A stretch of 64,000 nucleotides of DNA from Tetrahymena elliotti 4EA (lineage: Eukaryota; Ciliophora; Oligohymenophorea; Hymenostomatida; Tetrahymenidae), in NCBI GenBank assembly GCA_000231825.2, contig JH720296.1, positions 1,005,666-1,069,665 of the forward strand, read 5' to 3'. The position numbers and the translations under genes are program-made. A model generated the notes under the pieces. It saw only the letters and a list, made by a program, of their open reading frames with translations. It was not told the origin of the DNA and searched no databases. Below are positions 27,514 through 40,152 of the stretch, piece after piece. The stretch's first letter is position 1. Every line of letters starts with the position of its first letter.

Positions 27514-28692
27514 ATGGACTCAGCTTTTGGATTAGTAGGAAAAGATTTCGCAATTGTAGCCACTGATTGTTCAGTTGCTTATTCCATCCTTAAATTGAAG
27601 GTAATTATCCTTCTTCAATTAAATACCATAATCATTTTTTAAAATCATCATTGGCATGCAGTATCCAAAGAGGATAGAATATTTAAGGCAAATATATCTC
27701 AATAAGACTAGATTATATTCTAAAATAACAAAAGAAAGTTATCATCAGATTTATTAAAGCATACAATAAATGCAAATTGCTTGTTGTGATAATTGTGCCA
27801 AACTGAGCTGATTTATTAAATGAAAAAACAGATGATAGCAAAATATTTAAATTAATTTTTTAATTAAAAAATGTTAGGATAAAGAAGATAAAATTTCCTT
27901 GTTGGATTAAAATAAAGTTATGGCTATGAGCGGTGAACAAGCCTATCGTTTGCAATTCTCTGATTATATTTCTAAAAATATCGCTTTAAATAAATATCGT
28001 AACGGTACTGAATTTAACACCAAGGAATGTGCAGAATTTGTTAGGTATTTAGTTGTTATATTTTTCAAAATCATTTATTTAGAAAAGATCAGTCTTTGAA
28101 TTTTTTGATATTAAACATATTAATCCTATCCCTAAACATATTTATAATTATTTTTATAACTTAGATCTGAACTTGCCTACGGTATCAGAAACGGTCCCTT
28201 CATGGTTAATTGTCTTATTGCAGGTTTTGATAATAATGAACCTTAATTATATTGGGTTGATTATATGGGTACTCTCGTTAAAAGCGTTAAAGCTGCTCAT
28301 GGGTAAATTAACATAAAATGTCATATAATAATAGAGTAATGTAATGAATTTTTATTTAATATTTAGATATGCTGCTCATTTTTGTTTGAGTACTCTTGAT
28401 CATGACTACAGACCCGTAATATTTATTAATTAAAAGTATCTAAAATAAAGTTTATTAATTTCCGTTTTTATAAATAATTAGAATTTGACTTTAGATGAAG
28501 GTATAGCTATTATAAAGCGTTGCATCAATGAATTAAAAACTAGATTCTTGATTGCACAAACCAACTTTATTGCTAAGATAGTCACCGCTGTAAGAAATTA
28601 TTCAAATATTTGAATTGTTTTATCTATTTTAAACATAGTTTACTAATTATTTGTTATTAAAAAAGACTGGAGTTTAAGTTCTTGAATTGTGA
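27514..28692 (+). CDS. PSMB2: 20S proteasome subunit beta type 2 (beta4)
   Basis: Structural subunit of the 20S core beta ring. The start MDSAFGLVGKDFAIVATD fits the beta2-type (PSMB2/Pre1) pattern, which has no propeptide and no catalytic threonine. Other family blocks are GEQAYRLQFSDYISKN, RNGTEFNTKECAEFVR, VNCLIAGFDNNEPQLYWVDY and AAHGYAAHFCLSTLDHDY. The C-terminus is ATGVQVLEL. Six exons: 27514-27600, 27878-28044, 28165-28302, 28367-28415, 28482-28589 and 28666-28692. They total 576 nt, giving 191 aa against about 200 in animals. Intron 1 (277 nt) is by far the longest; the last exon is only 27 nt. Function by family: assembly of the inner ring; activity comes from other beta subunits. 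Confidence 0.95.
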
Positions 28693-29428
28693 AAGTGATT
28701 GATAATAAAAACAAACTGTTCAAGATAATAGTGTATAAAATATAAAAGAAAAATAGGTCAGTAGATAGATATAGTAGTAAGTTGTTTCAACTTGAAGCAA
28801 AAACAAGCTTAACTGCAAAATTAAAATATAAATAAAACAAATTTAATCATTTTTATAACATTTAATATTGTTTTTACATATCCAAACATTTTTGTATGAT
28901 TAATTTCTAGATCAATTTCAAAAAAATTCACTCTTTTTCATGAAAGATTTATCATCAAAATTATTTTATTTCAATCACTTTCAATTTTTAAAAACTAATT
29001 CAATTTATTTTTCAATATCTTTTCAATGTAAATACTTTAAATATAGGTAATGCTTTAGGTATTGAGGGATATTGTATTTCTTTACAATAGTAGTATAGCA
29101 GACACCTATTAAAACATACTTAAAAATGATAAGTTTCTTAAAAAATTAAAAAAATGTATTTATAGCGTTGAAAAAAATACCTGTAGTCAAAATTATTTTA
29201 ATTTAAAGAGCTTTTAGATATTAATTTGGACATAAATTAAAAAATAAATAAGTTTTTTTTATAATTAAAATATATAAAAGATAATAGACATAAAATATGC
29301 TAGATACATTATTATTAATTCAAATATTGTGAGCACATTATTTCAAAAGGATGTATATTTTTAAATATTTAAATTAAGAGGTAACCTCATTCTTATTTTC
29401 ACATATATTGATATCTCTATTCTAATTA
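28693..29428. other. Spacer between convergent genes
   Basis: About 740 bp of AT-rich DNA between the PSMB2 stop and the stop of the minus-strand gene. It should contain both 3' UTRs. No gene or structured element recognised. Confidence 0.6.
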
Positions 29429-31138
29429 TCACTTGCCTCCTTTATTACTTAATGTAGAAGAAGAACCTATATTAGTAGTATTAGATGTATTTGATGTATT
29501 TTCTAGCTTATCTTTTATAAAATCAATAAACTATCTAAAGGGTTTGCTTTTATCTTTTGATGCTATGATTACTTCTTTATTTCTCAAAAATTCACATAAA
29601 TGTGATATATAATCTACTATGCTATTAATCTACTTTTTATCCATTTTATAGACCTCAAATAATAAATAATATTGTTCATCTAATTTGTAATATAAATATT
29701 ATTAATTCTAAAAATATTTAGAGCATTCTATGTAACTGTCAATTAAATTGGTTTATAATTAGAAATAATCCATCAAAGATCTAAAATGTTCTTTGAATTC
29801 ACTTTCCGTCATACTATACTTAGTGTAGCTGATCCTATATTCACCATATAATTCACCCTTTACCTATTAATTACTATTTTGCTAGCTATTTTAATTTGTT
29901 CTTAGCATCATTTAGTCCTCTTTTTATTTATTTTCAATCTTTTCTTTATATTTATCAGATGTTACTTTTTAAACTATTACTATCAATGTTTAAGGATACA
30001 GTTCATTTAGTTTATTAAATAATTTCTCAAAGATCTACTTATCCTATAAATAAGCATCTAGTTTAGTTTAACAGCTTTTACTGGTTGATGGATAAGAATT
30101 ATTTTATTGAAATGTAGTTTATCTCTGAGCTTAATTTGGTTAAAATTGTTATTAGTTTGCACTATTAACTGAGTTTGAGAAAGCTTAAAAGTTTTAATTA
30201 CTATTTAAAAAGTAACTTAAGCCAGTATATGCTTGAGCTGCTTATATGAAAGGATTTTGAAATTAAAATTTTTAGTTGTTTCTATTGTAAAAGTCAAGTT
30301 TACATTTGAGAAGAAGATGGAAATTTTATAAGAAAACAATTTATTTAAATTTCGAATACTCGCAACATCCTCCATTTTTAAATAAGCTTATCCATTCATT
30401 AATAGATTATTTTAATTTTTATAAAAAAATAAGAACTTTTTCTTCAAAATACATCTCATAAAACTTTTCAAATTCTTAAATAGTAAGTGCTAAATTCATC
30501 AAACAAATTAATTCTAATGATATAAAATTAGAATATAATTGAAGTCCCTAGTAATTCAGGCTTATCTTTTAATCTTAAGTAAATCTAATATATCTTTACA
30601 AGAGTTTTAGGGTATCAGAGCTGATAGGATAGGCATAATTTCCTAAATCCTAGTAAATTTTAATAAGCTATTCCTTGATCTAAAGTAGTTTTGTAAAGAT
30701 GTTTAGATAATCTATTTCAGATTAAGTTGTCTTTAACCCCTTCTTTATCAGTTCTTGCATATTCTTATAAGAAAGTCTTATACTTTCAACAAAATCTTTA
30801 TTTTCTTAGTCTATAATTGTCATTTCTTGAAACCTAAATTCAGTTTAAATAAATTTAAGAAGTTCCTCCCTGAAAGAATGTCTTCCGTCTTCTTCATTTT
30901 ATTCTTAAAAAAAATAAGTCAGCTTTTCATAGTGTTCAATTGTGTTTTTTTCATTATCAAGCATAATTTTATTTATAATAGAATCAAGTGACATTAAGTT
31001 ATCCTTAATAATAATATCATTAGAAACAATAGCTCCTCCTCTTCCACTCTTTCCCAAACCAGTATTTTATAAAACTCCACTTGCACTCAGTGGGCTATTT
31101 TTTTCAAAGTAGTTTTAATTCAAATTTTAAGAGTACAT
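29429..31138 (-). CDS. KICSTOR subunit KICS2 (C12orf66)-like protein, 569 aa
   Basis: Single exon, ATG 31138-31136 to TGA 29431-29429. Recognition is by architecture and short blocks, not a search. A helical N-terminal half contains a segment like the human KICS2 core (FISLELICLMNLALTIQEF, then LQKLKQSINEWISLF). A helix-rich LLLKCKLDFYN block is at the place of the human LLAKFSFYF block. After a Q/N-rich insert (about 310-370) comes an alpha/beta region (LNELYPQTLIVIVQK). The C-terminus, YYLLFEVYKMDKKQINSIVD then LRNKEVIIASKDKSKP, parallels the end of human KICS2. In animals KICSTOR tethers GATOR1 to the lysosome and restrains TORC1. The protein is longer than human KICS2 (about 445 aa) mainly because of inserts. 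Without a profile search the call stays provisional. Confidence 0.5.
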
Positions 31139-32366
31139 ATTGAATAAATTTGGATATTTTTGATAATTAAAAAGTAATTTTTTTTAATTAAAATATCATT
31201 CAAAAATAACATCAAAAGAAACTATCTAAACCATGATATCTTATAATTTAATTAATCAAGAGATTTATCTTAATACTAAAAAGCTGATGTTAGAAACAAA
31301 ATTCATTTTCATAAAACTTTTTAATTTTAAAATAAATATAAATTTTTCATAAATATTTTGATAAATTTCAATTAAACTAATTTATAATGCAAAAGATGAG
31401 CTAATATGAAAAGGGTTAATAAATAATCTCTAAAATATTAAAGATTCAAAATATTATTTGAAATAAAGTCGTATAAAATTAAACAACAAACAATAACATT
31501 TTTTAAGAAGTATTTTAAGAAAAAATATTTTTCTATAAAAATTTATATTTTAATCTTTCAATTATATCTTTATATTAAGTAGTAAGAAAGATGTATAATT
31601 TAAGGTATTTAGGATATTAAGAAAGAAAAATTTATCAAATTTGTATTTAATATTTCAAGCAAAAGAATTTAGTTATTCAATATTTTTTCTTAAAATTTTG
31701 ATTAAAAATCAAAACATATGTTGCCTTTGCTCATTATGATAAGGAATCTATTGAATTTACAAAATAAAAATTCTTGAATGAAGAAGGATCTATACAAAAA
31801 ATAAATAAATAACATTTTTTCTAGTTTACTCTTTGTTTTTCTGTAAAACTCATTTCATATGAGATCCTCTTTATGGTAATTCAAAAATTTTAATTTCTCA
31901 ATGCATACAAATTTTATGTTATCTAACTATCTATACCATTTTTTGCAATGTGTTAAAATTTTTATTATTTATCATCAATTTAATACTTATAAATACAAAA
32001 ATTATTTACTTCAAAAAAAAAAATATACTAATTTATGTTGTAAAATTAAGATTATTATTAAAGTATTTTTATTCTTATTTATTTAAAATGTATTATTATA
32101 TTTTTCATAATCAAAACTTTTAGAAATAATATGTTATTATTAAAAATTGAAATAATTTACTTTATTTGATAATAATCCCAGTTAATAAGAATAGATTAAG
32201 CATTTCTATTTAATTTAAATATAAAAATTAGCTTTGCATGTTAGATTTATGGGAAGCTAATAAATTTTAAATTTGAAATTTTAATTAAAAAATAATAAAT
32301 TTCTTAATACATGAAAAATCTTAACGGCAAACTTTATAATTAATTTTAATTAAAAAGAATAATATA
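31139..32366. other. Spacer, nothing recognised
   Basis: About 1.2 kb of very AT-rich sequence between the KICS2-like start and the structured island. Short standard-code ORFs here are poly-F/I/K/N and not protein-like. It presumably holds the promoter of the minus-strand gene. Confidence 0.55.
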
Positions 32367-33180
32367 AAGAGAATTTGTATTCTCTTGTCTGCTCGCTCTT
32401 CACCCCCTATACCAACGTGACTTTAACCCTAAAGTTAGTAAAAAATAAATCCAGAACTAACAGTCGCGAAAAGAAAAAAGATTCCTCACGAATTCAATGT
32501 CGTCCTATGAGTGCGATCTAAATAAGGCATCGGGTGTCAAGATTTTGATATGGAAAAAAGAAATCTACATTTTTAATCCAGAACAGATTGTGCTAAATTG
32601 TTAAAAATTTGATTCAAGTTATGTAGACTTGAAGCAGAATCGCCCTCTATATATCACGTAATCGGATATGTAGAGTGTAAAATTAACTTACTTGATCTTT
32701 GAGTTATGTTCTTATGAACATATTAGAGGGGAGGTGGTGAAAAGGGCTAGTTTTTCAAACCCTAATCGAATGCACTTTTCACTTCATCTTATTCCAAACT
32801 CTCTAAGCGATTCTGGCACAATTTAGATAAATAACCCCTAAGTTTTTAAAATGAGAAATCTGCTATAAGCATAATGATCTCACTCAAATAAGAGATTAAG
32901 ATTTCTTCGCATCCCCCGAAATGATCATTCATTCTAAAAAAAGAATGAATTTCCATAAAATCTGAAGCATACCGAAGGCTTTTGAGCCGATTACATTGAA
33001 TTTATTGTCTTTGTATATATAGAGGCGGTTCTCTAACTATGTAGGAAATCTTAAAATCGCGCAAGCTAGATGTTTAAGATTTGTTTACATAACCGTCTTG
33101 TGTCAAAATGAAAAACAATTAAACTTGAAGAGCCCAGACTTACCAGCCTAAAAGGCAGTCTCTAGTCCACTACTTTATGT
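32367..33180. ncRNA. Probable large structured non-coding RNA (or hairpin cluster), strand unknown
   Basis: This roughly 800-base island is clearly less AT-rich than its surroundings, has no protein-like frame, and is packed with perfect inverted repeats. Seen directly: AAGAGAAT/ATTCTCTT (32367-32386); outer stem CTAAATTGT (32593-32601) with ACAATTTAG (32818-32826); hairpin TTCAAGT/ACTTGAA (32613-32633); CAGAATCGC (32635-32643) with GCGATTCTG (32807-32815); 11-bp hairpin 32645-32655/32665-32675; ATGTTC/GAACAT (32706-32721); TTAGAG/CTCTAA (32723-32728/32801-32806) enclosing GTGAAAAG/CTTTTCAC (32737-32744/32775-32782). Further on: GAAATCT/AGATTTC (32855/32899) enclosing ATCTC/GAGAT; ATTCATTCT/AGAATGAAT (32927/32942); AAATCTTAAA/TTTAAGATTT (33046/33073). 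The nesting forms a multi-way junction. I found no match to U1-U6, SRP, RNase P, telomerase RNA, 5S or tRNA consensus. Confidence 0.6.
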
Positions 33181-33204
33181 ATTTTTAATTTACAATATAA
33201 TATA

Positions 33205-33490
33205 AATAGCCTCCTAACGGAGAAAATGAGAGACACAAGAAAAAAAGAGAAAATCAAATAACATAAAAAAATAAGTCTCCTCATATTGGAGCAAAAAATA
33301 AATAAATAAAATAAATCTTAAAAAACAACAAATAAAACAAATAAACTAAAAAAAAGTCAATAAAATGAATAAATAAAACACAACCTAATCCAATCCAAGA
33401 AAACACAAAAATAGAACATAAATAAAACAAACCATATAAAAACATAAAAGATTATAACAAATCGATACATAAACACAAAAAAATTAAATT
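33205..33490. other. Paired CTCC/GGAG hairpins and A-rich, G-poor tract
   Basis: Immediately beyond the structured island lie two short hairpins, CTCC-TAAC-GGAG (33211-33222) and CTCC-TCATATT-GGAG (33277-33291). They are followed by about 200 bases in which the + strand is strongly A-rich with almost no G, built of AAATAAATAAAAT-like words. The strand skew is unlike the balanced AT spacers elsewhere. It could be part of the same transcription unit as the island (terminus or promoter) or a low-complexity tract. Confidence 0.4.
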
Positions 33491-35135
33491 TTTAATTAAC
33501 TAATCAAATTCATTTATCTTGCCAAAATATTGCTATTTTTTTGACTTTATATTTTTCAAACAAAATGATTGAAATTTTAAATTTTAGAATGTTTCATGTT
33601 TGAATTATTTAATACAGAAAAAGAAAAATAAATTTTCTTAAATTAAAAATGAATGTAAAAAGAGTTTAGATTGATATTTATTTTTTGTAGTTCTTTTACA
33701 AAATATTTCAAATTCTCAAGTTCAAAAATAAATAGTTAGTATTTCTATTTCAAAAATTAACACCAACATAACATTATTATATCATTTTTTATAGTTTGTT
33801 TTTTTGTGAAATGATATTTGATTCATCGATCTTCCAATTTTTAATAAAGACATACTCAATATATGTATTTATATTAGCATTCTATTAGAAGCATTGATAG
33901 CAAGAAATTATTTGTAGAATTATTTTAAAATCTACTTGCATTTATTTCTTTTCAATAAATAATTGAAAAATTCATCTTTAAATTTTCAAAAATATCTTTT
34001 CTTTAATAGAAATAATATGAAAAAGAAAAGAAATTATTAAATAATTAAATAGTTTTTATTTTCAATCATCTATTTTCTATGAATTTAGATTTTATTAAAA
34101 AACCTTTGCAAATATTAGTTTGTTCTCCCCAGTATAAAATAATCTTGAAGATACTTAATAAAAAACTAAATACTTTATTAAATAATCATGTGAGACTAGT
34201 AAAAAAACAAATAGATCCTTTTTTAGTATTTTCAAAGTAAATTTTCCTATTACTTTTTTATTAGTAACATCAAAAATTCTTAGAAAATGATTAATTAAAT
34301 TAAATGTTTTTTTACCTAATAAATTGTATGATCATACTAAGTAAACCTCTAATTTTCTAACTTCAAAAAAATTATTATCTTATGATCATTTATCTGATAA
34401 AAGAATAATTTAACTATAGATATCACATAATTTTATCTAAAAATATGATGAATATCTAGCTAAAGTATAACTTGAATAATTTATATATTTTTCTACAAGA
34501 TAGTAAAATTAGAAATTTAAATAATAATAAATAAATACTTCTTACAAATATTAATATTTTTAAGGAATCCAGAATAGAATTAGAATAATTCAATTATTTA
34601 CAATTATTTATTTATTTATTATTAATAAATATTTAACATATTTAATCTTTTAATCTATCCCTTTTTTCTTTCAGAAGTATCTGATTTTTATATTTTTAAT
34701 TTTTATAAAATAATCTAAGTTATGTTTGATAAATAATAGTTTACAAATTAAATTTTAAATACTTATTTATCTATTTTACATTCTTTTAATTTTTTAATTT
34801 GACTAGGAATTTCACTCTTTCTATATAAATTTAAAACATCTGCTACTACCATCCTAGATTGATTTTTTTGTCTCAAATATTTTATATCATATCATTACGC
34901 ATTGTATGAGCCAATATTTTTTTATTTTTGATAATGTCATAACAAGATAATAGAGGAGATGAACCAAAAGAAGAAGTATTTTAGGCAGGAAGGTAAGTAG
35001 GTGGATATGTAGTAATTAATTAATTCTATCTAATAAATATATTTTTTGAATTAATGAGGTTATTATTGTTATTTTTCATTAATTAAATCAGGTTTATTCA
35101 TTTTAAAATAAGCTTTGATTCTTTAAGAAGAATTT
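33491..35135. other. Spacer, nothing recognised
   Basis: About 1.6 kb of AT-rich DNA downstream of the minus-strand E3 ligase gene. It holds that gene's 3' UTR. No coding frame or repeat recognised. Confidence 0.55.
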
Positions 35136-37785
35136 TCATTGAAAATCTACATTTTAGGTTGATTTTGCTTAGTTATAAAGAACAACTGGCTTAGTTATTT
35201 CTAAAGTTTGTGAAGATCTTACACCTGCAGGTAATTTGTGGTTACTTGAATTTTCATTAGCCTCTTTAATAGATGAAAATTTTTGATTTTTCCAATCCAT
35301 TGTTTTAATGCTTTTTATTCCTATTAAAGAGGAAGGTCTTCTTCTTTCTCTCTTTTTCTGAACTATAGTAGGGGACTGATTCTTTTTTAAGATAAATACA
35401 CTTTCTTTATCTTCACTAAGGTTCTCGACGTACACAGGCCTGAAGACACGATTTTCAATTATTAATTTTTAGGGAGACTATGAAAAGCGAGGTATATTTA
35501 TCTCGCTTCTTTGGGGTGAAAAGTGGGAAATAGCTGGATAAGGAGAGTTATTATTATTATTGGTTTCTTCTAAAATTCTTCTTTCTTATTGATTTTAAAG
35601 ATTATTTTAGTTTATATTTGATAGATATGGTCTATTTATTAAATATGGATTAGTTTATTAAAGTCTTTATATTTATTATAAGACAGAAGCATTATTAGCA
35701 GATCTTTAATCTGAATTCTAAATGCTTCCACTTCTCTACTAGGTAGTAAAAGCTACTAAACTTCTCCTTCCATTATTTGTGATCATTCTTGGTAGATGGA
35801 CTACAGATCTTTAATCAGATAAATTAAAAAGAACACTATTTCTTTGCCTTTAAACTGAATGAATAATTTTGGGTTTTTTGCAGCATTTACAATTTTTCTT
35901 GATTAAAGAAAAAAAGTAGTACATTAATTAAAAAGGGAAAAGCAAAGGGCCTAACAAAAACCAAGTAGCTCCAAATGAAAAATATAAAACCTTTTTGCAT
36001 CCTTTTGTGTATCTTTTTTTCCTTAATTAAATAAAGCAAAGAAATTGATTAATTTATTATGGCTGTAAAATAAAATACTTGATAAAAAGGCAACTATATC
36101 TGAAGGAAATATAAAAGAAGAATAATAATGGTATAGCAAGACAGTAAAATATCCAAAATAGTAAGCAAAAAAATCTATAGAGGTAGATTTTATAAATAGG
36201 CCAATCCTACTTCTACTTGTAGAATCCTGGACAGCCAATAGGATTGAACTTTTCAAAGTGTGATCTGGAATATTTACTTTTGCAGAGCCAGCACCATTCA
36301 TGTTTGCAGAACCTAAATAATAATTGCATAATAGATTTCATAAAATTAAATAATATTTAAAGAATATATTTACGAACAAGTTATGTGATTGCAACCAGTC
36401 ATTTTTTCTATTTTAATTTTACAGTTTGGACATAATTAGACTACATTTTTCTCTATATATTTTTGTATATTTTTTTCCATATTTTAAGTGCATGACACTC
36501 TAGGGTGCCATTAACTGAAACACTTAACACATATTTCTGTTTAGCAAAGATTACATGGCAAAAAAGGTTGAGAAGAAGAAGAATCTAATGTGATATATCC
36601 ATCACAATCAGGCTTTGTACAAAATTTGTTGTTTGGATTTTTAAGAATCTAATTTCTTTTGAGTATTCTATGAAATTTTTATATTTAATTATCTTGACCT
36701 TCCAAAATAGATTCTACTTCTTAATTTGATATATTAATTTTGCAATTAGTGTTAAAACATTTTATTTATTCCACCTTTTTCAAATAAATTAAATAATTTT
36801 AAGTATAAAACTAAATATTTTTGATTTAAAAGTATTTTTTAAGCTTTTTTACAATTCAAATTGAATAATTTTCATTAAATTATGCTAAAAGAATATTGAA
36901 AAAATGATTTTTACTTGTGAATTATTTATTTTATAATTTATGTAATCTATTATGCATGTCTTGCAAATTTCATGAGAACAAGATTATCTGATGTAAAATT
37001 AGTCTTCTAGCTTTTCATTGCAACATATATCGCATGTTTTGAATTTACCATCAGCAATCATTTATTGCTCTACCTCCTTTAGAAGTAATAATTTTTTTAA
37101 ATTCTAACCAAATGTAGATTTATGGAATATTTATTCATTAAAAATTGCACCTTCTTCATCTTCATCGCTGTTTTTACTGCTACTGCTAACACTACTGCTC
37201 ATATTACTTCGAATAATTTATTTCTATTCAGTTTTTTAACAAAATAACCCATTCTATTCATTCCTATTATAAAATATTCTTAAATTTAACTATTCAAACT
37301 ATTTACTAAATTTCAAAATTGTAAGACATTCTAATAGCTCCAATTTTGTTGAAGGAGATCAACAAACAAAAAATAATTTTTAAGAGAGTAAAATATCTTA
37401 CTATTCTATATTATCCATTTGAGAAGTGCGCTTTTCTAGAGGAATTTCTATCCTTTACTCTTCTAATTAGTGAATTATTTATTGTACACATTCTGATGGA
37501 CTCAAATTTCTAAATTAGTCTCTATTTTCCTATAAAATTTCAAGATAGCTTGACTCATTATATCCTACATTAAGAACGAATAGATAAGTAAATTGTTTTA
37601 AACTTAATAAAATTCTTACCTAACTCAACTAAATTTAAAATAATTTGCTAATTTTGAATTTCTTTCATTTCTGTTTTCTTTTTATCTGAAAGTAAATTAA
37701 CGAATTCATTGAAGTAGTATTTCACTATTTTTTTAGGAGTTTGTTCTATATAATCTAAATATCTTTCATCAGGGATATCTGGCAT
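35136..37785 (-). CDS. RBR-type E3 ubiquitin ligase with two transmembrane segments
   Basis: RING-between-RING ligase: RING1 binds the E2 and ubiquitin passes to a cysteine in the Rcat domain. RING1 has CDICC and SCSHEICKTC. IBR has KFCTKPDCDGY, CNLC and CVKC through HPRVSC. Rcat has LCPNCKIKIEKMTGCNHITC then FCKHEWCWLC; the Cys of GCNH is the expected catalytic residue. Two hydrophobic helices follow (about 36140-35900), as in RNF19/RNF144-like proteins, then a Q/N/S-rich cytosolic tail. Favoured model: exons 37785-37620, 37564-37402, 37263-36915, 36774-36374 and 36312-35136, giving 751 aa in frame. The first two exons encode a helical, UBA-like segment (LVELGYNESSYLEILQENRD). Alternative: the RBR starts at ATG 37202 (621 aa) and the upstream exons are a separate 121-aa gene ending at 37294, only about 90 bp away. 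Confidence 0.9.
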
Positions 37786-40152
37786 TTAGCTGTTTACTTC
37801 TAAATATATTAAAAATAACTTTAAACAACTTAGCTTATATTCAATTCTAAAGAACTATACCTTAACCATTTGAGCTAGTTGAGTAAACACTTTACTACGG
37901 TAGCATACAATCAAATCTTAAGAATCAGTTCACTATTTTTGCTTCAAAATTTTTATTATCTTTTTTTTTTGCGTATTTTAACTTGAATTGAATAGATAAT
38001 TATCTATATTTAAATGAAATTGTACTTCTATTAATCAATCAACTATTTATTAACTATTGAATCGATCTATTTATTTATCAAAAATTTTAATATTATACAC
38101 TATCAAGCATTAATTCTAATAATAGCAACATAAATTATCATTTTCTATAAAAAATTTTAGTTAGATATTATTACATTCTATTCAAATATATTAAAATTTT
38201 CATATTAAATCTATATAAATATGTTTTTAAAATTTAAGTAATACCTTCAAATATATAAATGACTTTTAAGATAATAAAAAAAGTTGAAAAAACAAAAAAA
38301 TAATTAATTAAAAAGAAATTTTGTTTCCATTTTTGAATTCTTACATTTATATTTTTATTAAATTTGTGACATCATATATAAAAAAAATCTAATTCCTTTT
38401 GAAAATCTTAAGTATCTAAATATTTCTTTTCTATAAGTTGAGTATTCCCTTTTTTAAATAAGTAAAATAAAAGATAAGATTTTACTGATAGAGGATATTT
38501 AAGTATCTTTCTATTCCATCAAACTTTGTCTATGATAAGTCAAATAATTAAAAAATTATGAACCATTTTAATATTTATCTTTAAAATAACATAAATGAAT
38601 GGTAAGAAGTAAGTTTTTTAATTAAAATATTTAAAGTTTGTGAAAGCCATATTTTTAATTGATTATGAAATTATAAATAAAAAAAAGTACAGGTTTATAT
38701 ATTAATAATATAAAAATTAATAAATTATTTTTTTCCGCTTCATTTCTTTTTGATTATTTAAATTTTATAGTAAATCAGTTTGAATTGAATAAATATGTTA
38801 ATTAAGAAAATCTGAAAATTTGATAGATATTTGTTTGAACTAATTATTGTGTTTTGATATTCGTTTGATAATCTTAAGAATATCTAAAATTTCTTAACAT
38901 AAAAGAAATTTGATTTTACACACAAAGAAATAGAATCCAATATTATAAAAAACCCCATCCATATTTTACTTCCTTGAAAATTTTAAAAATTAAATATTTT
39001 GTTTTAAATTTAAATTTTATTTGTAAATAAAAAATGAAATGTAAGGAGATTTAGTTTTTATATTTTTATTAATTAGACTTAAAAAATTTATTATTAAGAT
39101 TTCTCGTTTTAAGAAGTTAATAAATTTTGTATTTTTGAAGATTAAATTCATATTTGAAAGAATAAACCAAAATTTGTCAATCGCATATCAAGAATGAATT
39201 GATGTATGATTATATTTTTAATTTTTTCTCTAAATCTGATTTTAAAAATATTTTTGCATTAATATAATTTTCTACTCTTTTTTCGATTTCATTAAAATAT
39301 AATTTGTAAATTGAAAATAATGCTATTCGATAAATAAGTATTTTTAATTTTTCTTTGTTTGATTGCTAAAAGTCACATTTCATCATTAAGAAAGTAAATT
39401 CTAGCTATTTTTAGTCAATAATTAATTTTTTTTACAATCAAAATCTTACAATCATTCAAATATAATTTGAAATTAATAATCAGAGATCAACTCATAAATA
39501 TTTTTCTTTTTCAATTAATAGCTAAAAGAAAGCTCTAAGAAAGAATAAAAATCGCAAATCAATTAATGTGTCTATAATTAATAGAAAAGTACATTGTAAA
39601 TATCTAATTTAAAATGAGTTTTGTTAAAAATAACTCAGCTGAATGAATGGAGTTTTATAAAAAATATTATTCGCACTTTTTAAATTGATATTAAGGGTCT
39701 AATTAAATAGGTACTTTTCTTTATTTTTAGATAGCTATAAGATAGATAAGCTTAATTCTTAAGATATTAATTTGAAAATGTAAATATCTTATACACACAA
39801 ATAATTATATCTAGGAAAATCAATGTTTATTTTAAAATACTTATTGATTTTGCTCAATAAGTCATAAAGAACATAGTAGTAAAAATACATCTATTTATAA
39901 ATTTAATAATTAACAATTTTTTGAGAAAGATTAAAGCAAAATGACGTAAACACTTTATTAAAAAAATGAGATAATTTTCCACAAAATTGCCAAAGATTTA
40001 GTTTAATTCATTTTAGAAACAAAAAATTTATGTAATCAAATATTGAATTTATTGAATTTTAAGATTTTAGTTTGAAAAAGAAGTAATCATAATTCAAATT
40101 AATAATAAATACAATTAAATTAATTATACAAAACACAGAAAAACTAATCAAA
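37786..40152. other. Long spacer between divergent genes
   Basis: About 2.4 kb of AT-rich sequence holding the promoters of the E3 ligase (-) and the metalloprotease (+). Positions 38507-38526 repeat exactly a 20-mer at 20298-20317. No gene recognised. Confidence 0.55.

Noticed and set aside
32941..33000. GGCTTTTGAGCC hairpin resembling U2 snRNA stem I
   Set aside because: The branch-point-recognition sequence GUAGUA and the Sm site are missing at the expected places.
33121..33170. ACTTACC and GCCTTTTAG-like words resembling U1 5' end or U5 loop
   Set aside because: No supporting secondary structure or remaining snRNA consensus around them.
36023..36301. Minus-strand ORF that looks like a separate small membrane protein
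   Set aside because: It is a shifted frame over the Rcat and transmembrane exon of the RBR ligase; the correct frame gives FCKHEWCWLC.
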